DNA of 64,000 bases from Phoronis australis (Eukaryota > Phoronida > Phoronidae): assembly GCA_002633005.1 (NCBI GenBank), contig NMRA01000329.1, forward strand, positions 179,843 through 243,842, given 5' to 3'. Positions 36,601-51,600 of the stretch are shown here, piece by piece (within the stretch, counting starts at the first letter, position 1; the number at the start of each line of letters is the position of its first letter). The position numbers were made by a program, and so were the translations under genes. Under the pieces are notes generated by a model that saw only the letters and a list, made by a program, of their open reading frames with translations, was not told the DNA's origin and searched no databases.

Positions 36601-39600
36601 CCCAGTGTCTTATAATGTTACATTGACGACGTTTTGGTTATCATTGAGTCTTCCGAGCAACACGTGGCCAATTCGGATGAGGTATTTTCGCGCCTTAGCA
36701 AACGCAACGCACAACTCTATAAGAAGTTTATGCAGACGGAGATCCAGTTTATTGGACATATGCTGAATCAAAAGGGCATCCAACCTCTTATGGATAAGCT
36801 TGCTGTTGTTTTGCAGGCTCCTTCCCCTAACGATGTGTATCAGTTAAATCTAGTACTCGGTATGACTAATTTTTATGGAAATTGCATTCCTAAACTATCC
36901 ACGCTCCTTCAGACGTTGTATTCTCTATGTAACCGTCACAAATTTGAAGACATCTATATCGTTTTCGCCGATTTTGTCATGAATTTTGTAATTGTAGCTT
37001 TGACGTGCACAGTTCCAACACCAAACTTCTGCACCAGAAATACAAACAAAACAACAGTGAATGTGAACACAACTGTAAGTTTCACATGTGATGCGGGATA
37101 CGAGTTTCCCGATCACACCGCTCTTATCAGCTCCACTTGCATTGGTCATGAAATGTGGTCGAAAGATGTAAGTAATTGCACAGGTAAGCAAACCTTTTTT
37201 ACGTATAGACGGGCAATGTGAAAATACTTCATCTTTTAGAACGTTGTACATCTTCCAGTTGTAGTACAAAAAAGTTATGTTATTTTTGTTCATCGGGATA
37301 CTGAATTTGTCAGATTTTCACGAACAGGAAGTTGTTCTTCTAGTTTGGAAGTACACTCCAAGTCCAACATCGAGAAGTTGGTTGTTATCAATTCCTCGCC
37401 GCCGTGGGACACTTAATGTTTCTCGCCACACAGAGTTCCTATTCCAACACTCACATTTTGGGTTCTTCCAATCAAAGTGTGCCACCTCCTTCTTTCCACC
37501 TGATGTTTTATTCTTTGGGCGCCTTGGTATTGTTCCAAAGCAGAATTTTGCTTTCGTGTAAATATGATTGATAGTGCTGAAGCAGTGATAGTTGCAGATC
37601 GGGTCGTCATGAGAACATCAAGATCGTTACATTTTGCTCATGTTGTAAGTCACGTAAAACTAAAGGACGCTCATGATTACGTTTTGCATTTTCGTATGAA
37701 AACAAATTAAAAGTACTATTTTGCATTAAATTGTGCAACTCACATTTTCAGTCTCCAAGACATACGTAGATCCAATACTGAGCTCAAGTATGACTACCTC
37801 GAAATTTACCACATTCGACGAGAACTCAGCTGTAAGATTCGCATGTGATGCTGCCCACGAGATGGCCAATAACCACACTTCGGTAAAGTCTACGTGCGGT
37901 GAACGTGAAACATTGTCGACAGGGGTCGATATTTGCACAAGTAAGTATGGCAGGCCTGGCTTCACGAAGGGCAAAATATTACAACCACAGACTGTTCACA
38001 TGTATACAATTTATTCTATTTGCCTCTTTTCCACATCCAGTCTCTCTATTCGAATACGTCCAAAGTAAATGTTATTTGGAAGACATAGACGGTCAAGAAT
38101 CTCATCAATTCCGTACTTTCAACCAAATTACTTTTCGTCACTTCTAGTCCGACGTGCAGCACGATTTCAGCACTGGGGCCAGCGTAAAGCATCACTTCAT
38201 TTCTTGAACTTGTGCTCTAAGAACATTTGATAATTTCACACATCTCTCCACAAAAAGCCAATTACATATTGTACATGTACATTTCAGGGTTAATGTTATC
38301 CTTCATGATGTCCTTTCTTCTTTTGTCACATGTAACTTTTTGACTCGAAATTTGTGTTCAGCTGAAAACAAACTTGAGTGTATAAATAGCACAGGGATTA
38401 AAATTCATAACTTCATTCAGTATATTTTTTTAATTCAACACAGCATTAAAATGCTATATTTTCTTAGCTACTGATTGAAAGTGAAACTGGTAGTAAGATC
38501 TAATGACAATTCAAGAATTTGCCATCTAATGAAACGTTTATTTTTGGAATGCTCACATTTTTCCTCGGGTCTGTTTCAAGGAAAGTGACTTAGCACAAAA
38601 ATTTGGTGGTAGGATCCCATTTCAAAATTGATGAATAAAGGTTAAAATTGTAATTATTGCCACACGACATCTTTAGAAATAATTTAATACAAATTGTCTC
38701 AGTACCTACAAGTGAAGTTCTGTGAACAGAGACTTTTTACTTTTGCTAAAGTGAGATTTAATAAATCCCCTTACAGATTGTTGTGTGTAACTCGTAAAAG
38801 AGCACTTTGAAAATAAAGCTTCAAAATCACGACTTCAGGAGAAGAGTACTGGCCCTTGTTAAGTGTGCGAACTAGAACCATTGCCAGGTTCGCATCATTC
38901 TAAATGCAAACGATTTAAGTCCTGTTGTGATATAATTTCTGTTGTCTTTTGTAAAAGATCATCGCGTAACAACGACATGTACAGTTCCGACCCTGGACTT
39001 CAGCACCAAAAACATAGAGAACTATATAGTCAACATGAACACGACTGTAAGTTTTGACTGTTATAACGGCTTCAGATATCTATATCACGAAACAGCGGCC
39101 ATGTCTACTTGTAGAGGGCAGGAAATATGGTCGACCACTGTAAACGCTTGTAAAAGTAAGTTACCTCAGGCATATTCCAATGATTATTTTGACTATTGAG
39201 GTGAAAGTTTTCATTTAATCAATGTAGTGAGGCGTTAAAGGGCATGTTAACCGTGCTTTGAATTCGTACTTGACCAGCAGTAGATCAAAAATAGTTTTTA
39301 CGTTTTGATTTTATTTTAATCATCGAAAGGATTTCTCATGTTTCAGTGATGACCTACTCATTTCCAATACCGGACTGTGGAAGCACTGTGAAACACTGGC
39401 TGTTCTGTTATCTTGCAGGGCGTTCTCCCGATAACAAAATCGTTTACACTCGCAGCAGTCCTTTCAGTCAAAGCGGCATGTCGACGTTGCGTTTTTTGTC
39501 ATTCCGGATGCGAATTCCAGCCCATGTGAAATCTGTCTTAATATTTCTTCCAGTAGTTTTCTTCTTAAGTCATTGCTTACCAAAATTTGACAAGATTCAT

Positions 39601-42600
39601 CCTTGTGTTCATAATGTGGCTCGATGAATCAATGTTACTATTTTAGTTATGACATTTGCATCTCCGACACAAGACGTCACCCTCAGAAACATCGACAACA
39701 TCATAGTCAGCATAAATACTACTGTACGATTCAAGTGCAACGACGACTACGGGCTACCCGAGCGCAAAATCAAGGTTATTTCTACCGGAACTGGGTGGGT
39801 AACATGGCCGAATGATGTTGAAAATTGTACAAGTAAGTAAGGAAATTTCAAATACTCATTAAAAATGTTAAGTAATCACTCTCTAACGATTTTGAAAACA
39901 TTGAAATGCGAACCATGTCAAATAGAGTTACGTCAAACTACAATGTAATTCCAACTTTTCCAAACTACTATAATTTTTTCAGCATGCTTGATTTAGTCCA
40001 CGGTCTGTACGTTGCATCAGTCATTAAGCTGAGATTTCGTATTTTTTAGTCATGACATGCACAGTTCTAACACCGGAGTACAGTACCAAAAGCAGTGGAA
40101 AAGCATCAGTCAGCGTAAAAACAGCTGTAAGTTTAGTATGCGATGGTGGACATGAGGTGTCCAATCATAACAACACCATGAACTCCACGTGTACTGGGCA
40201 AGAAACATGGTCAACTGATGCTCATCGATGTATAAGTAAGTTGTATTGCAAATATAGGTTTTTGCAAAGCGAGGCTTTTGTTCCGCGATCTTGAACAAAC
40301 TTTCCATCAGTTATTTAATGTTCACTAAGCTAACTGTATATTGATGAGCTGATATGGCAACACTTCCCTTCCTGCGTAAACAATTCCAACATAAACACTG
40401 TACTAGTGGCTTCGTATTGCGAAACCCCAGACAAGCACTCCCAATTTCCAGTAACATACACGGCTCAACAAAATTTCGTTCACGGTGGCCAAACTCTGGT
40501 CAAGGGGAGCCATGCTAACAAAAATCCTGGCGTCCCATTAGTTTCAGAATTGTTGTTTTGAAATTTTGGTAATACCACTGTAGAGACTCTTTCTGGTTTT
40601 CTGCAAAATTAGATTGACTTTGATATCATCAATGACTCAGTTACCACCACAAACCAAACGTTGTTGGAAGGTTTTTTACAGAGACTGCTATAAGTTATCC
40701 TTCGTTGATTACAGACCCTACATTTTTATTTATTTATTTATTGGGGACAAATAAAACAACAACAATAATGTATATTTTAAGTTGTATTGGGAATTTCAGG
40801 GTCACAGCTCTACAAATAAATATTTCACAGAAGGAACCAGATGGGTTCCTTAATTACAAGAGATAACACACACATTTCCGATACCCAAAGTACAATTGAG
40901 TATCGGATGCTAAGTGGCACAGGTTAGCAATAGTACCAAATGGGTACATAATACCAAATGGGTATTGGCCGATTGCCTACCAACTGGGTCGAGCAAAACG
41001 GCAATTTCAATAACAAGTACCAAGTGGGTACAAACTGCCAAATGGGCAAATATCATATAAAGTACCAAGTGGGTACACTAAACAGTCAACTGGGCTATAA
41101 CAACCTGCAAAGCAGGGTTCCGGACAAGCTGAGTGAGCAGACCAGCCGGAGTGATAAAAAGAGATATTGTAAGGAACGTGGTGTTGTGGCTCAGTATGTG
41201 CCGAGAGCTGTGACCGGGGTGGAGAGAAGCAAGCTGCAGTGATGGATGCTCGAGTACAGCCTCCCGTTCAGTAACGCTAGGACATCGCTAAAAAGCAAGA
41301 CTTCGCGAGATTACGTGAGATATGGCCGTGTATTTTAAATGAGAGCATGTGACTTTGACTAGGTTTTAGCTAGGTCCTAGCGTAGGTCCTAGCGTCTACT
41401 GAACGCACGCCAGGTCGGGTCGTTAGCCAATGACGTCGGTTCTTGCCGGACGGTATCACGCTCCAGGCCTGAAGAAGGTACCAGCAGGGACTGCAAAAAC
41501 AACAATAACCAACAGCAGATTTTGTTCGACAAAAGGGGGAGTGTGGGAAAGGTATCAATCGGTTGAGTGGAGATGTCGTGGTACCCAGGGTAAGGGAGGG
41601 TGGGAGGAGTATAAAATTGGCTAATTAGGAAAACTTACGAGTGAACGTACTGTTGCTTGTGGCTGGGCCAACAGGAAGCTGGAGAGAAAGAACAAACAGC
41701 GCTACCATCGGACTTGGTAGGAACTAACTAGGAGTTGGATATGAAGGATGAAGGGGTGTCTAATGTTATTTGCCCAAATAATAGGATTTAGCCTATGTCA
41801 GAGTGCCATAAATCTCATTATTTATTTTTATTTATTTATTTATTTATGTAATATTTACCATGAGGGTAGCCCCATCAGTTCACACTGCTTTCCATGGGGG
41901 CAGAATCTTTACTAAGTAAGTCTCAGAGTTCCATAAAATGCGTTTGAATTATTGCGCATCAAATTTTAACAGCACTGAACGCGTGTTTTCTGTCAAAAAA
42001 ACAACTCTTTATTTCAATTAATAACCGTTATAAAATGGTTTCATTTCAACCCTCCCTCAGTCTAAAACTGACGTCTGGAATTGCAAAACTGACTGTTCGT
42101 TATTGATTCAGACCACGCTCAATAATGTTTAGGTCATAATGTGAACGCTTTTGATGTGAAACCGAAAATTTAATATTATGGGACATTGAGTTTGTTTAGC
42201 CGATTCATTGTAACCATTTTCTCTTATGACATACATGTATGATTAGAAGAAACCGTTCAGTTTTGGAAGCGTATATAATAAACCTAGGAAGAATTTTTTT
42301 TCGACACTAAGACATTGTTTGCAACGGTTTAAGTTTTTGTGATACATCATATCATAACTATAATTAAATAATTTTAAAGTAAGATATTTTCAACATGATG
42401 TTAAAATGGCTGTTTTCAGTGCTCTCACTCAAGACAACTAGGTAAAGAGTTCTCGGGTGTCTGAATGGGTGAAGCTTGAATTGAGTTTTCAACTAAGCTT
42501 TTGGTAGTCCCAGGAGGTGCCGCTCATTCTCCAGTCCCTATCAATACTTCCGTGAGAGTGCCATTTAGAACGTTCCATAAATTACCAGCCGCTGAACATG

Positions 42601-45600
42601 GAGCATGCGCAAATTGAAGAGATAAAACAGTGTGTCTGGAACTGGTTGTTCTAGTTCTTGAAGACAGTTGTAGTCATGGTGAGAACTAATTTCATTCCTA
42701 TGCGAACACTTTCTGACCTAAAGTGGTTACTGATTATTTTGCGCATGCCCATTTTTGATTGTCGAAGGAATTTAGGAAGTCAGATATTCGCCCTAATTAA
42801 TCAAGTAGTAAGAGGTTCGAAACCCACGGCCAGGTTAGGCTTAATGTAGATACGTGCACGTGCGGATAGAAACTGTTACATCAGTCAGAAGTCGACTTTG
42901 CGTTTAGTTTAAAACGTGGCTGATATATAGTATGCTTTATGATTGTGGGTTGATGAAGATCGAATGATTAAAACCAGAAATTGATTTATTATTTAATATC
43001 CACTAATTAGTGAAAGTGAAAACTGCTGTTGATCGAGTAATCTAACATGTAGATGATAGAAACACAGTGGAGAATGAAGAAATGACTAACCAAAGAATCA
43101 CAATTCACGATATTACATGGTACATGCATCGATACGTGGCACCCAATGATAGACATCAGAAGCTCGTGCTTAGGGCAATGCCTTAGAAACGCGGTCTTTT
43201 GTAGGGGTAAACATGTCAAATGCAAACCACCCCATCACCACTAAACCTCAGGAACCGAGTTGGTGTCATTCTGAAGAAAAATACTTCAACTTAATAATAA
43301 TGTGAGGTAATACCATGTAGTCCTCGACAACCCTCAAACGTTTGGAGCAAAATCTGACAGTCCTTAGGAAGTCTGCTAAACGGGCAAGCTCAAACTAAGC
43401 TTTAGAGGAGTAGGACAACTGTAGGGAAAGTCCACCTACCCAGAACGATAGTAGGCCTGTCCAATCTGTGACACAGAGAGTTCTTAGTTGAATCCTGCTT
43501 TTATCACTCAAGTTGCACGCCAATCATGCATTAGCAGGTGACACAAGGAGGAGTGTTCGAAATCACCGAAACAAGGATTGATATCCTTAAGTCACAGTGA
43601 TTGGGTTGCAGCTTCTTTTAAATTACATTTGAAAACATGATAAAAACACCAACCTAGTTGTCCCTTCCATGTCTGCCTTCCAGGACAGGTGCGTTTCGTG
43701 TTTTTTTTTTCTGAAATCCAAAAGTGCAATATTATGAGGGCGTACTTGACTTTCCGAATCTACATGTATGTTTAGCCACCAGGACCATTGAAGAAGCAAA
43801 ATTAAATGTAACAAAAATGGTTTGAAGTGCCCTCAATCATATTCTTATAAATAGCATATGACGATTCGTGGGTGATTTAGTTGCTTTTTTTCAAATGGTC
43901 AGAAATTTGAAGATATCTGCCATGTTATCAGTGATCTTGTTATGAATTTTGTAATTGTAGTTTTGACGTGCACAGTTCCAATACCAAAATTCTGTACCAG
44001 AAATACTACGGAAACATTAGTAAACGTGAACATAACAGTTCGTTTCACATGTGAGGATGGCTACGAGTTTCCTGATAACAGCACTGCTATTAGTTCCACG
44101 TGCATTGCGCATGAAAAATGGTCGATGGATGTAAATAATTGCTCAGGTGAGTAAGTCACGTTGTACATATAGGCGCACCTGGTAAAAATGAATATAATTA
44201 TTCTGAAACGTTTTGTAACTTCCAATTGCAGTGTGAATTAGTTAGTTCTACTTTTCAGGATATAAAGTTAGTCTGATTTTCGCGAAAGTTAAGTCACCCT
44301 TCCTGGGCGTAAACTGCAGGCTCGTAAACCTAAAGTCAAATGATTCAAATCTGAACACGAAGTGCCCACTGAATTTGCAACTCTTTCTACTTCGGCCCAC
44401 ACAGCCTCTCGTTTAACCTCTCTTATCCCGTCAGGGCACTCGCATTTTGCCAATTTTTATTAAAATGTGTCGATTCTGTATTTTCAACAGGATTTTCTCT
44501 TAGAGTGCTTTGATATTGTCCCGGGGCAGAATTTTATTCTCACGTTAACCAGTCGTTGACGGTTGTGGAGAAGTGACAGTTACATCTCGATTGGCAATCA
44601 TTACAAGATCGTTAAACTTTGCAGTTAGTGTTGTGAAAGTGGACATAATTAGAATCAATCGTAAACATCGGGTTGACGTCATGCAACTTTGCATGAGTTC
44701 AGGTGTTCTATGTTCAAACAGCTTTGCAATGAATCCTCGAACACACATTTTCCAGTCGCCAAGACAGATATTGCTCCAGTTCTGAATTCAAGCATTGTGA
44801 ACACGGAAAATATCACAGTCAACGAGAACATAGCTGTGAAGTTCTCATGCGATACTCACAAGTTGCCCGACTACAACACTACGGTAATGTCTACATGCGA
44901 GGAAAGTGAAACTTGGAGGATGGGAAACGATACTTGCAAAAGTAAGTTCGAAAAGTGAGTCCAGCTGCAATAAGAGCAAAGTTTTAGAACAGCCCACAGA
45001 CTGTTCACAGCGGCACTTTATTTTACAGCATCTGCTGCCTTTCCGCAAACATCCTCTCGATTGGAGCATAACAAGACTAAATGTTACTTGGAAGTCTTGA
45101 ACTTTCCAAACAGGTTAGTTTCATCAGTTCTAGTCCAACGAAATAAACGACTTCTGCACTGGAGTGACCAAAACCAAAGGCTTCAGATACGTTATTACTT
45201 TCACACATTTTGGCAAAAGCGACAGTTCCATATCCATTTCAAGGTCAAGGTCATCCTTCGTGGAATCCTTTTAGGTTTCATTCTATAACTTCAGTGTTTC
45301 AGTGTGTGGAATTTTGTATCGTGCTTGAATCAGTGTGAACGGTTTAAGTGAGTTTATCGATAATACATGAACCGAAATGTATACGCAGTATATTTGCTTT
45401 ATTCTTCACAGTTCAGAGAACATCAAACAATTCTTCTTTCAGGAAAGTAAGTAGAAGTGAAGCCGCTAAGATGCGAGAATTCATTGTTTTCCGTTGAATA
45501 AAATGTTTTTAGAATGTACTTTGGAATGCTTGGGGTTCTGTCTCGTGAAAAGTGACTTAAGACAGAAAATGGTCTAACGATCCAATTTCACAATTTCTGA

Positions 45601-48600
45601 ACAAAGGTTTAACTTTTAATTAATTTTATATAACAACATTTAAAACGATTGATGCAAATTATCTCGGTAACTACAAGCAATGGATTTTTTCTCAGATCCC
45701 TTGTATTTTTGCTACAAAAGAGAGTTTAAGAGACAGTCTTTATAAAAACCAGTAGATTTTTAAAAATCCGCCTTTACTTAAAATTCAAAATAGCTTCATT
45801 TTTGTTCAAAAATCTAAATGCCACATTTTGTGCAGTCACTGACTCCTAATTTCGCCGCTGAAGCATTAGACTGGCCGCAATTGGTCATATTAGCCGTCTC
45901 GAAAATTGTATGTTTTCAGCAACGAAAATATGTAACTTACCAAATAGATTGAAAGCTGTGCTTTGGTGGCTGGAATAACCAATGAATAATGTCCATAATT
46001 ATTGAATTTATTCAAATTTGACAGCTTTGTGCAACCAGGGGAGGTAATCCAAAGACCACTTTTCCTAGGACATTTTACATTTTAGTTGATGTTTTTGTAA
46101 CCCTTGTACCACCATATTGCATCTTGTAGCTTTATGTAACTTTTTGAACATACATCTTAAGAGTTAGTTGATAATCGAGCAAAAAATAACTTTACTCTAC
46201 TTTATGTTCTAATGAAGATTGATGCGCACAGTTTGCAGACAATTGAAACGAAATTTGAACAAGAACTCTGCGTTAAATTGTTATAAAAATCTAGCATAAC
46301 CTTTCTCAAATGAAAATAAAAATTTTCCAAATGTATAGCGCGACCAATATCAAAACTGAACGTACGCGGTGACCTTTCCCCAGTGAGTCAGTTCCTATTA
46401 GGTTAGAGGACATATAAAAACTGAAGTGTACATGAAATTCTCTCGTTTTCTTCCATTACCATGTTAATTTAAACACTCTTCAGAATTTTTAAATGGAAAT
46501 AAATGACTTTGAATTTTGAACTCGTAAAAATTGTTATCTCTAAAAGACAGGTCCAGGGTATCTTGTGCTTAAAGACAAACTGAGGAACTTCATTTAGAGG
46601 GTTTTCAACAAAAAGTGCGATCAGGAAAGCTTTGTGGCTTTGGTCAGTCTTGCTGGCCATTGCCACAGGATGAGCTCCTACTAGCCAGAGCAGGTAAATT
46701 TGTGACTGAGCAGGAGCAGTTGTGGAGCTAAATCTTTATGCGATGTTCACCGAAGAGAATTTGCTTTTCACCCAAGAAGAAAGTGTCTGTACCCTGAGCA
46801 CCTGAAATGACAAGTACGTCCAGTGGCGTAGCGAGTATCTCATTGCTGACCGTCGACACCTCAAGTGGCACCTTACCCCTCCATCCCGGCCACCTCGGTT
46901 GGTAGCTGAATAACCCCTCCCCCACCGTTAACAGATGCCTGGTGCCCCCTTGGACAACATCTGGAGGCACTTGACCCTCACTTGCTACGCCACAGAGGGA
47001 ATCTCTCGGCATGCTTGAAATCCATATCGTTACTTCTCAGTGTTGAACTTTGACTACCCAATGTCTGTCGTGAACCGAGTCACTAATAAAATTTATTGTT
47101 TTCTATGGAACTTGAATGTCTGCCTCACTGTCATAATAAATATTCGATGTTGGGATGACCGGGGGGAGGGGGGTGCAAACGCGAATTTCTGGCCGTCGGT
47201 ACGCGGTGGGGACTTAACTTTCTATCAACCTGCGGGGACATTGAACGCTAAACTACAATGAGTTTTGACTGAATTAAGGATCTTTTGCACTGAGCAGAGG
47301 GTCATAGCCTCCGTGGGTGTCGTCCATTCCTATGCCAGTGAATCACAATGAAGATAGATAACGAGAGCAGGGCAGATTCGGCTTCTATTTGCTCCACAGC
47401 CTCCATGGAAACAAACAGCGACGCTATCTATCATATAGACGAAGCAAACACGCTACCTGTAGTCATAATTTATGAACAAAACTTTGTAATAAGCAATAAT
47501 CATCAGTGTGATTTCAGGCAATGTTAATTAGTAATGCTGTCTGCTTTTCTCTGAGATACAAGCTATTTAAGTCGTGTTTTGCAATCCCTGCTGGTGGTTC
47601 AGGCAACTGTGAAGAGGCAAATAGGACCAAGTACAGTTCGTTTAATGTTTTATAAGCAAAGACTACTGGAGAGGTGAAATTTTTCATTTTAGATTATGAA
47701 CAGATTAGGGATGCCTGAACAAATTACTTTAAGGTCAGTTTTTGGAAAGGTGCAATATGGCTGCTACAGAGTGCCAAGTTTAGCCTAAAGTGTCTTCAGT
47801 GAAATTTTCTTTGCCACATAAAATCAAAAATACAAATTTGAAAGTGAATTTTGAAAGTTGTGCCAGTAAATTATTCAATCATTTTCCTTTCAAACCGTAT
47901 TAGCCATTTGTTACCAGCTTACTACATGTATACATGCTAGTAAAATGCATTAAAATATGTCCAATTTCGCGCCAAGTTTTGTTGCAAAATGGAGGTACAT
48001 GTCATGAGAAAAGAAATAAATTATTAAAAATCGAGATTTTTCTATACATGTATCTCACCGAACTTAACCGTGTGCTAAGTCTGTGATTTTGGGTATAGAC
48101 TCTGCCTATTGGTTTTTATTCGAAGTCACTGGTAATTATTCTTCTGAGATCAGTAATGTGGAACTTTACGTCAAATTTATGACTGAACTCTTAAGTTATT
48201 TTTCATGATACCGAGCACTGGTGCGAAGTTGAACCATAACCAGTTTCGAAAACACAAACGATTTAGGTCCTGCTGTTTCAGAATTGTTGTTTTGTTTACA
48301 GAAAGTCATCGTGTAGGAATGACATGCACAGTTCCAACACCAGACTTCAGCACCGAAAACGATGAGAACTCCGAAGTCAATATGAACACGAATACAAGTT
48401 TCACTTGTGATGGTGGCTTCAAGTTTCTCGATCACAACACCACGATAATGTCAACATGCACAGGGCAAGAAACCTCTTCGACTGATGTAAACACTTGTAC
48501 AAGTAAGTTACTTCACGTACATGTATGTCCCGCAGATCAACTTGGCCACTGAAATGAACGTTTACGATTAAATCAATGTTGTGCGCATGAGTAGGGCGTT

Positions 48601-51600
48601 GGGGTGCATTAAAGATGTGCTTTGAATGCGTATTCGACAAACGGGCGATCTAATTAGAATTCAAACATTTCTATAATGCTATAATGATATTGGCATTTAC
48701 ATTTTATTTTAATCCGACGTTACAGTCATTCTAGATCAAGGGTCGAAATTATCGATGAGGATACATTCTAGCTGATGACAGCACTCGGAGACGCAGCACA
48801 CAACAACTGTGTTTTAGGTAATTCAACATCTATACATACAGGAAAAGGCTGGAAGACAACCTGGAAAGGCAGGTGACGACCTGGAGAGACAGTGGATTGG
48901 TTGGGTTAGCAACCCATCTAGTTGATATCTACATTCCTGCAAGTAACCAAAGAAAAATACGAAGACGACATGGCAAAGTACAAAGACTACGACATTGATA
49001 AACGATGACTGAGTATGCAGAGGATGTAAGAGGACATTTAAGAATTTCATGGTGGTAAGAATCCATCAGGAAAAGACAAAGTGTCTCCAGCGGCAACGCT
49101 TAGGTGGTGCTACTAGTACTCCTAGTAAGACGATTGAAGATGATAGCCAGGGTAAAACCCACAGAGCGTCGATCTCCAAAGGCCATGGAGCAATGGAGGT
49201 AGCAAGTAAGTACGTTGCATCAGAGGTTGAACACTACGGCACGGCACCAGATTCAGACATGTCAAGCAGGCACGGTGTTGAAGTATTTACATCTGGCAGG
49301 GAGGAGCAGGACTCAGAGTTTGTGTTACTTTCCATGTCACAATTGCTTACAGAAACTGGTGAGGATCGGGATTAAGACAGCATTCCGAGGCAATGAACTG
49401 AAGCACTATTTGAGATGGCAGCGAAGGAGCGGATTTCTTGGGCAAGAGGCAATGACTCGAAGTCCTGGAGTCTTCTGGATGAGGATCTTGATGGTGTTTT
49501 AGAGGCAAATGTGAAGGGGACTGCACAGAAGAAACTGATCACTATGACTGAGCTGGTCTACCACTTTGCAAAGATCGATTTGGTGTGGCGGCGAAGAGGT
49601 ATAATGCAACCGCGCATGGGCCTAGCAGAAAACAGAGGGAAATTAAGGAGATCCGGGTGAAGCTGAGAGACCTTAAAAGGCAGTGGAAGAGAGCTGAGTG
49701 TGATGAAAGGAGAGGTTTAGCCCATTTAAGACAGGAGCTGAGGTGAAAAGTTTTATCTTTGTGCAAGGCAAAGCAGCGTAGAAAGACCAGGACCGAAAAG
49801 ATCAGGAAGAGGAAGTAATCTGTGTCCAATCCATACAAGTTCACGAAAGAGCTTTTTGGGAAAGAGGTAAGTGGGAAGCTCAGATGCTCTAAGGAGGAGC
49901 TGGAGAGACATCTGGAGGAGGTTCACTGTGACACTGATTGCGAGGAACCTCTGGAACATTTGTCAGGATGAATGAAGAGGAATTTCCAAGTGTACCTTTG
50001 GAGGTTGGCGATTTTAGGTTCTGTGATGTCAGGAAGATGGTCATGAACACTAAGCCGGGGTCAGCTCCAGACCCATCCGGGCTACCTTACATCGTGTATA
50101 AGAAGTTCCCAAAGTTATTACACCGCCTTTGGAAGCTGTAGAGAGAGATTTGGGGCGTTGCCTTGGAGATGGTGAAAGGCGGGAGGGGTGTACATTCCAA
50201 AAGGCAAAGGTGCAGTGAAAATCGGTGATTTCCGTCTTATCTCGTTATTGGATGTGGAGGGGAAAGTCTTTTTCGCTGTGCTGGCAGACAAGCTGACGAC
50301 ATATTTGTTGGAGAACAGTTACACCAGGCCCTCAGTGCGGAAGGGAGGCATTCCTGGCTACTCTGGTTGTTTATAACACAACTGTGTGATCACGGAGTTA
50401 ATCAAGGATGCAAAGAAATTAAAGAAAGACCTGTCGGTGATATGACTTGACATGGCTAATGCATATGAGTCGATGTCACGCAAGCTTATAGAGAAGGCGA
50501 TGTGTATGTATCATTTGCCGGAAGATCTGCGTTCTCTCATCGGCAAATACTTCACAGGAGCAAGAATGAGATTCTCAGTTAATGGTTTTACAACGGAGTG
50601 GCAACCTTTACAGAATGGGATTAATTCAGTGTGCACAATTTCTATAATTCTGTTTGTGATGGCCATGAATTTTATGATAAAGCGAGCAACCAAAGATTGG
50701 AGGGGACCTTTATTGCAGAACAAGTGTCTACCAAGTTGCCGTGCATATTTGGATGATCTCACAGTTACGGCATTGGGGGCGGACCGGTAGCAAAATCAAG
50801 GAGTTTAGTGCTGTTTCAAGGGAAGATTAACACCCATTTCGCTTTTAAGGTGGATGAAGACGTGATACCTTCGGTGTTTACACAAATCACGTCTGGGTAA
50901 AGATTATGACAGCACATTGAAGGCACATTGAAGGCCAGAGACCATGTAAAAGCGGCGCCGGAAAGTATACAGGAAAATCAACGTAAGGTCGGTAATGGTG
51001 GATTACCTGGTCGCTTTAAGGTGTGGTGTTACCAGATTGGACTATTCCCAAAGGCCATGTGGCCTTTGACAGTGTGAGATCTACCTATTACAGCAGCGCA
51101 GAGAATGGAGCGCTGGGTCAGCCGCTGGTCGCGGAAGTGGTGAGGCATCCCCCCAAGTTTCACCAGGCTGGGCATGTACATAAATGTACATGAGGTGTTC
51201 AGCAGTAAACCTACCTACACGATCTATTGCAGAAGAGTCTAAAGTCATTAAGTGCAGCACTTTCCTGACTTTGAGGGACTCGAAAGATGAAGATATCAGT
51301 GATGTAAAGATTGGCGTTTTTTTCTGGAAGAAAGTGGAGTCCAGAGGAGGAAGTACAGTAGCATCAGAAGACAGCAAGATTCACCATAAAGATTTAGTTG
51401 GGGCAGTTTCCAGAGGACGTGAAGGCCTTGGCATGAGATCGTTTAAGAGGAAAAGACAACTAGAGGGAAAGATTGCCGTTCTAGTGTATTAGACGAAGTA
51501 CGTCACCAGGAAAAGAAGAAGCGCTTTTCTCATGCTATAGGCTTGAGAAAGCAGGGCACTGGCAAAACATGGGAAGGAGTTCACAGTAAGAGCATTACAG

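Noticed and set aside
42812-42822. GGTTCGAAACC, a possible tRNA or SINE B box
   Set aside because: No A box at the right distance and no cloverleaf around it.
46728-47012. 94-codon minus frame
   Set aside because: Nearly coincides with a MITE bounded by CAGTGGCGTAGC ends.
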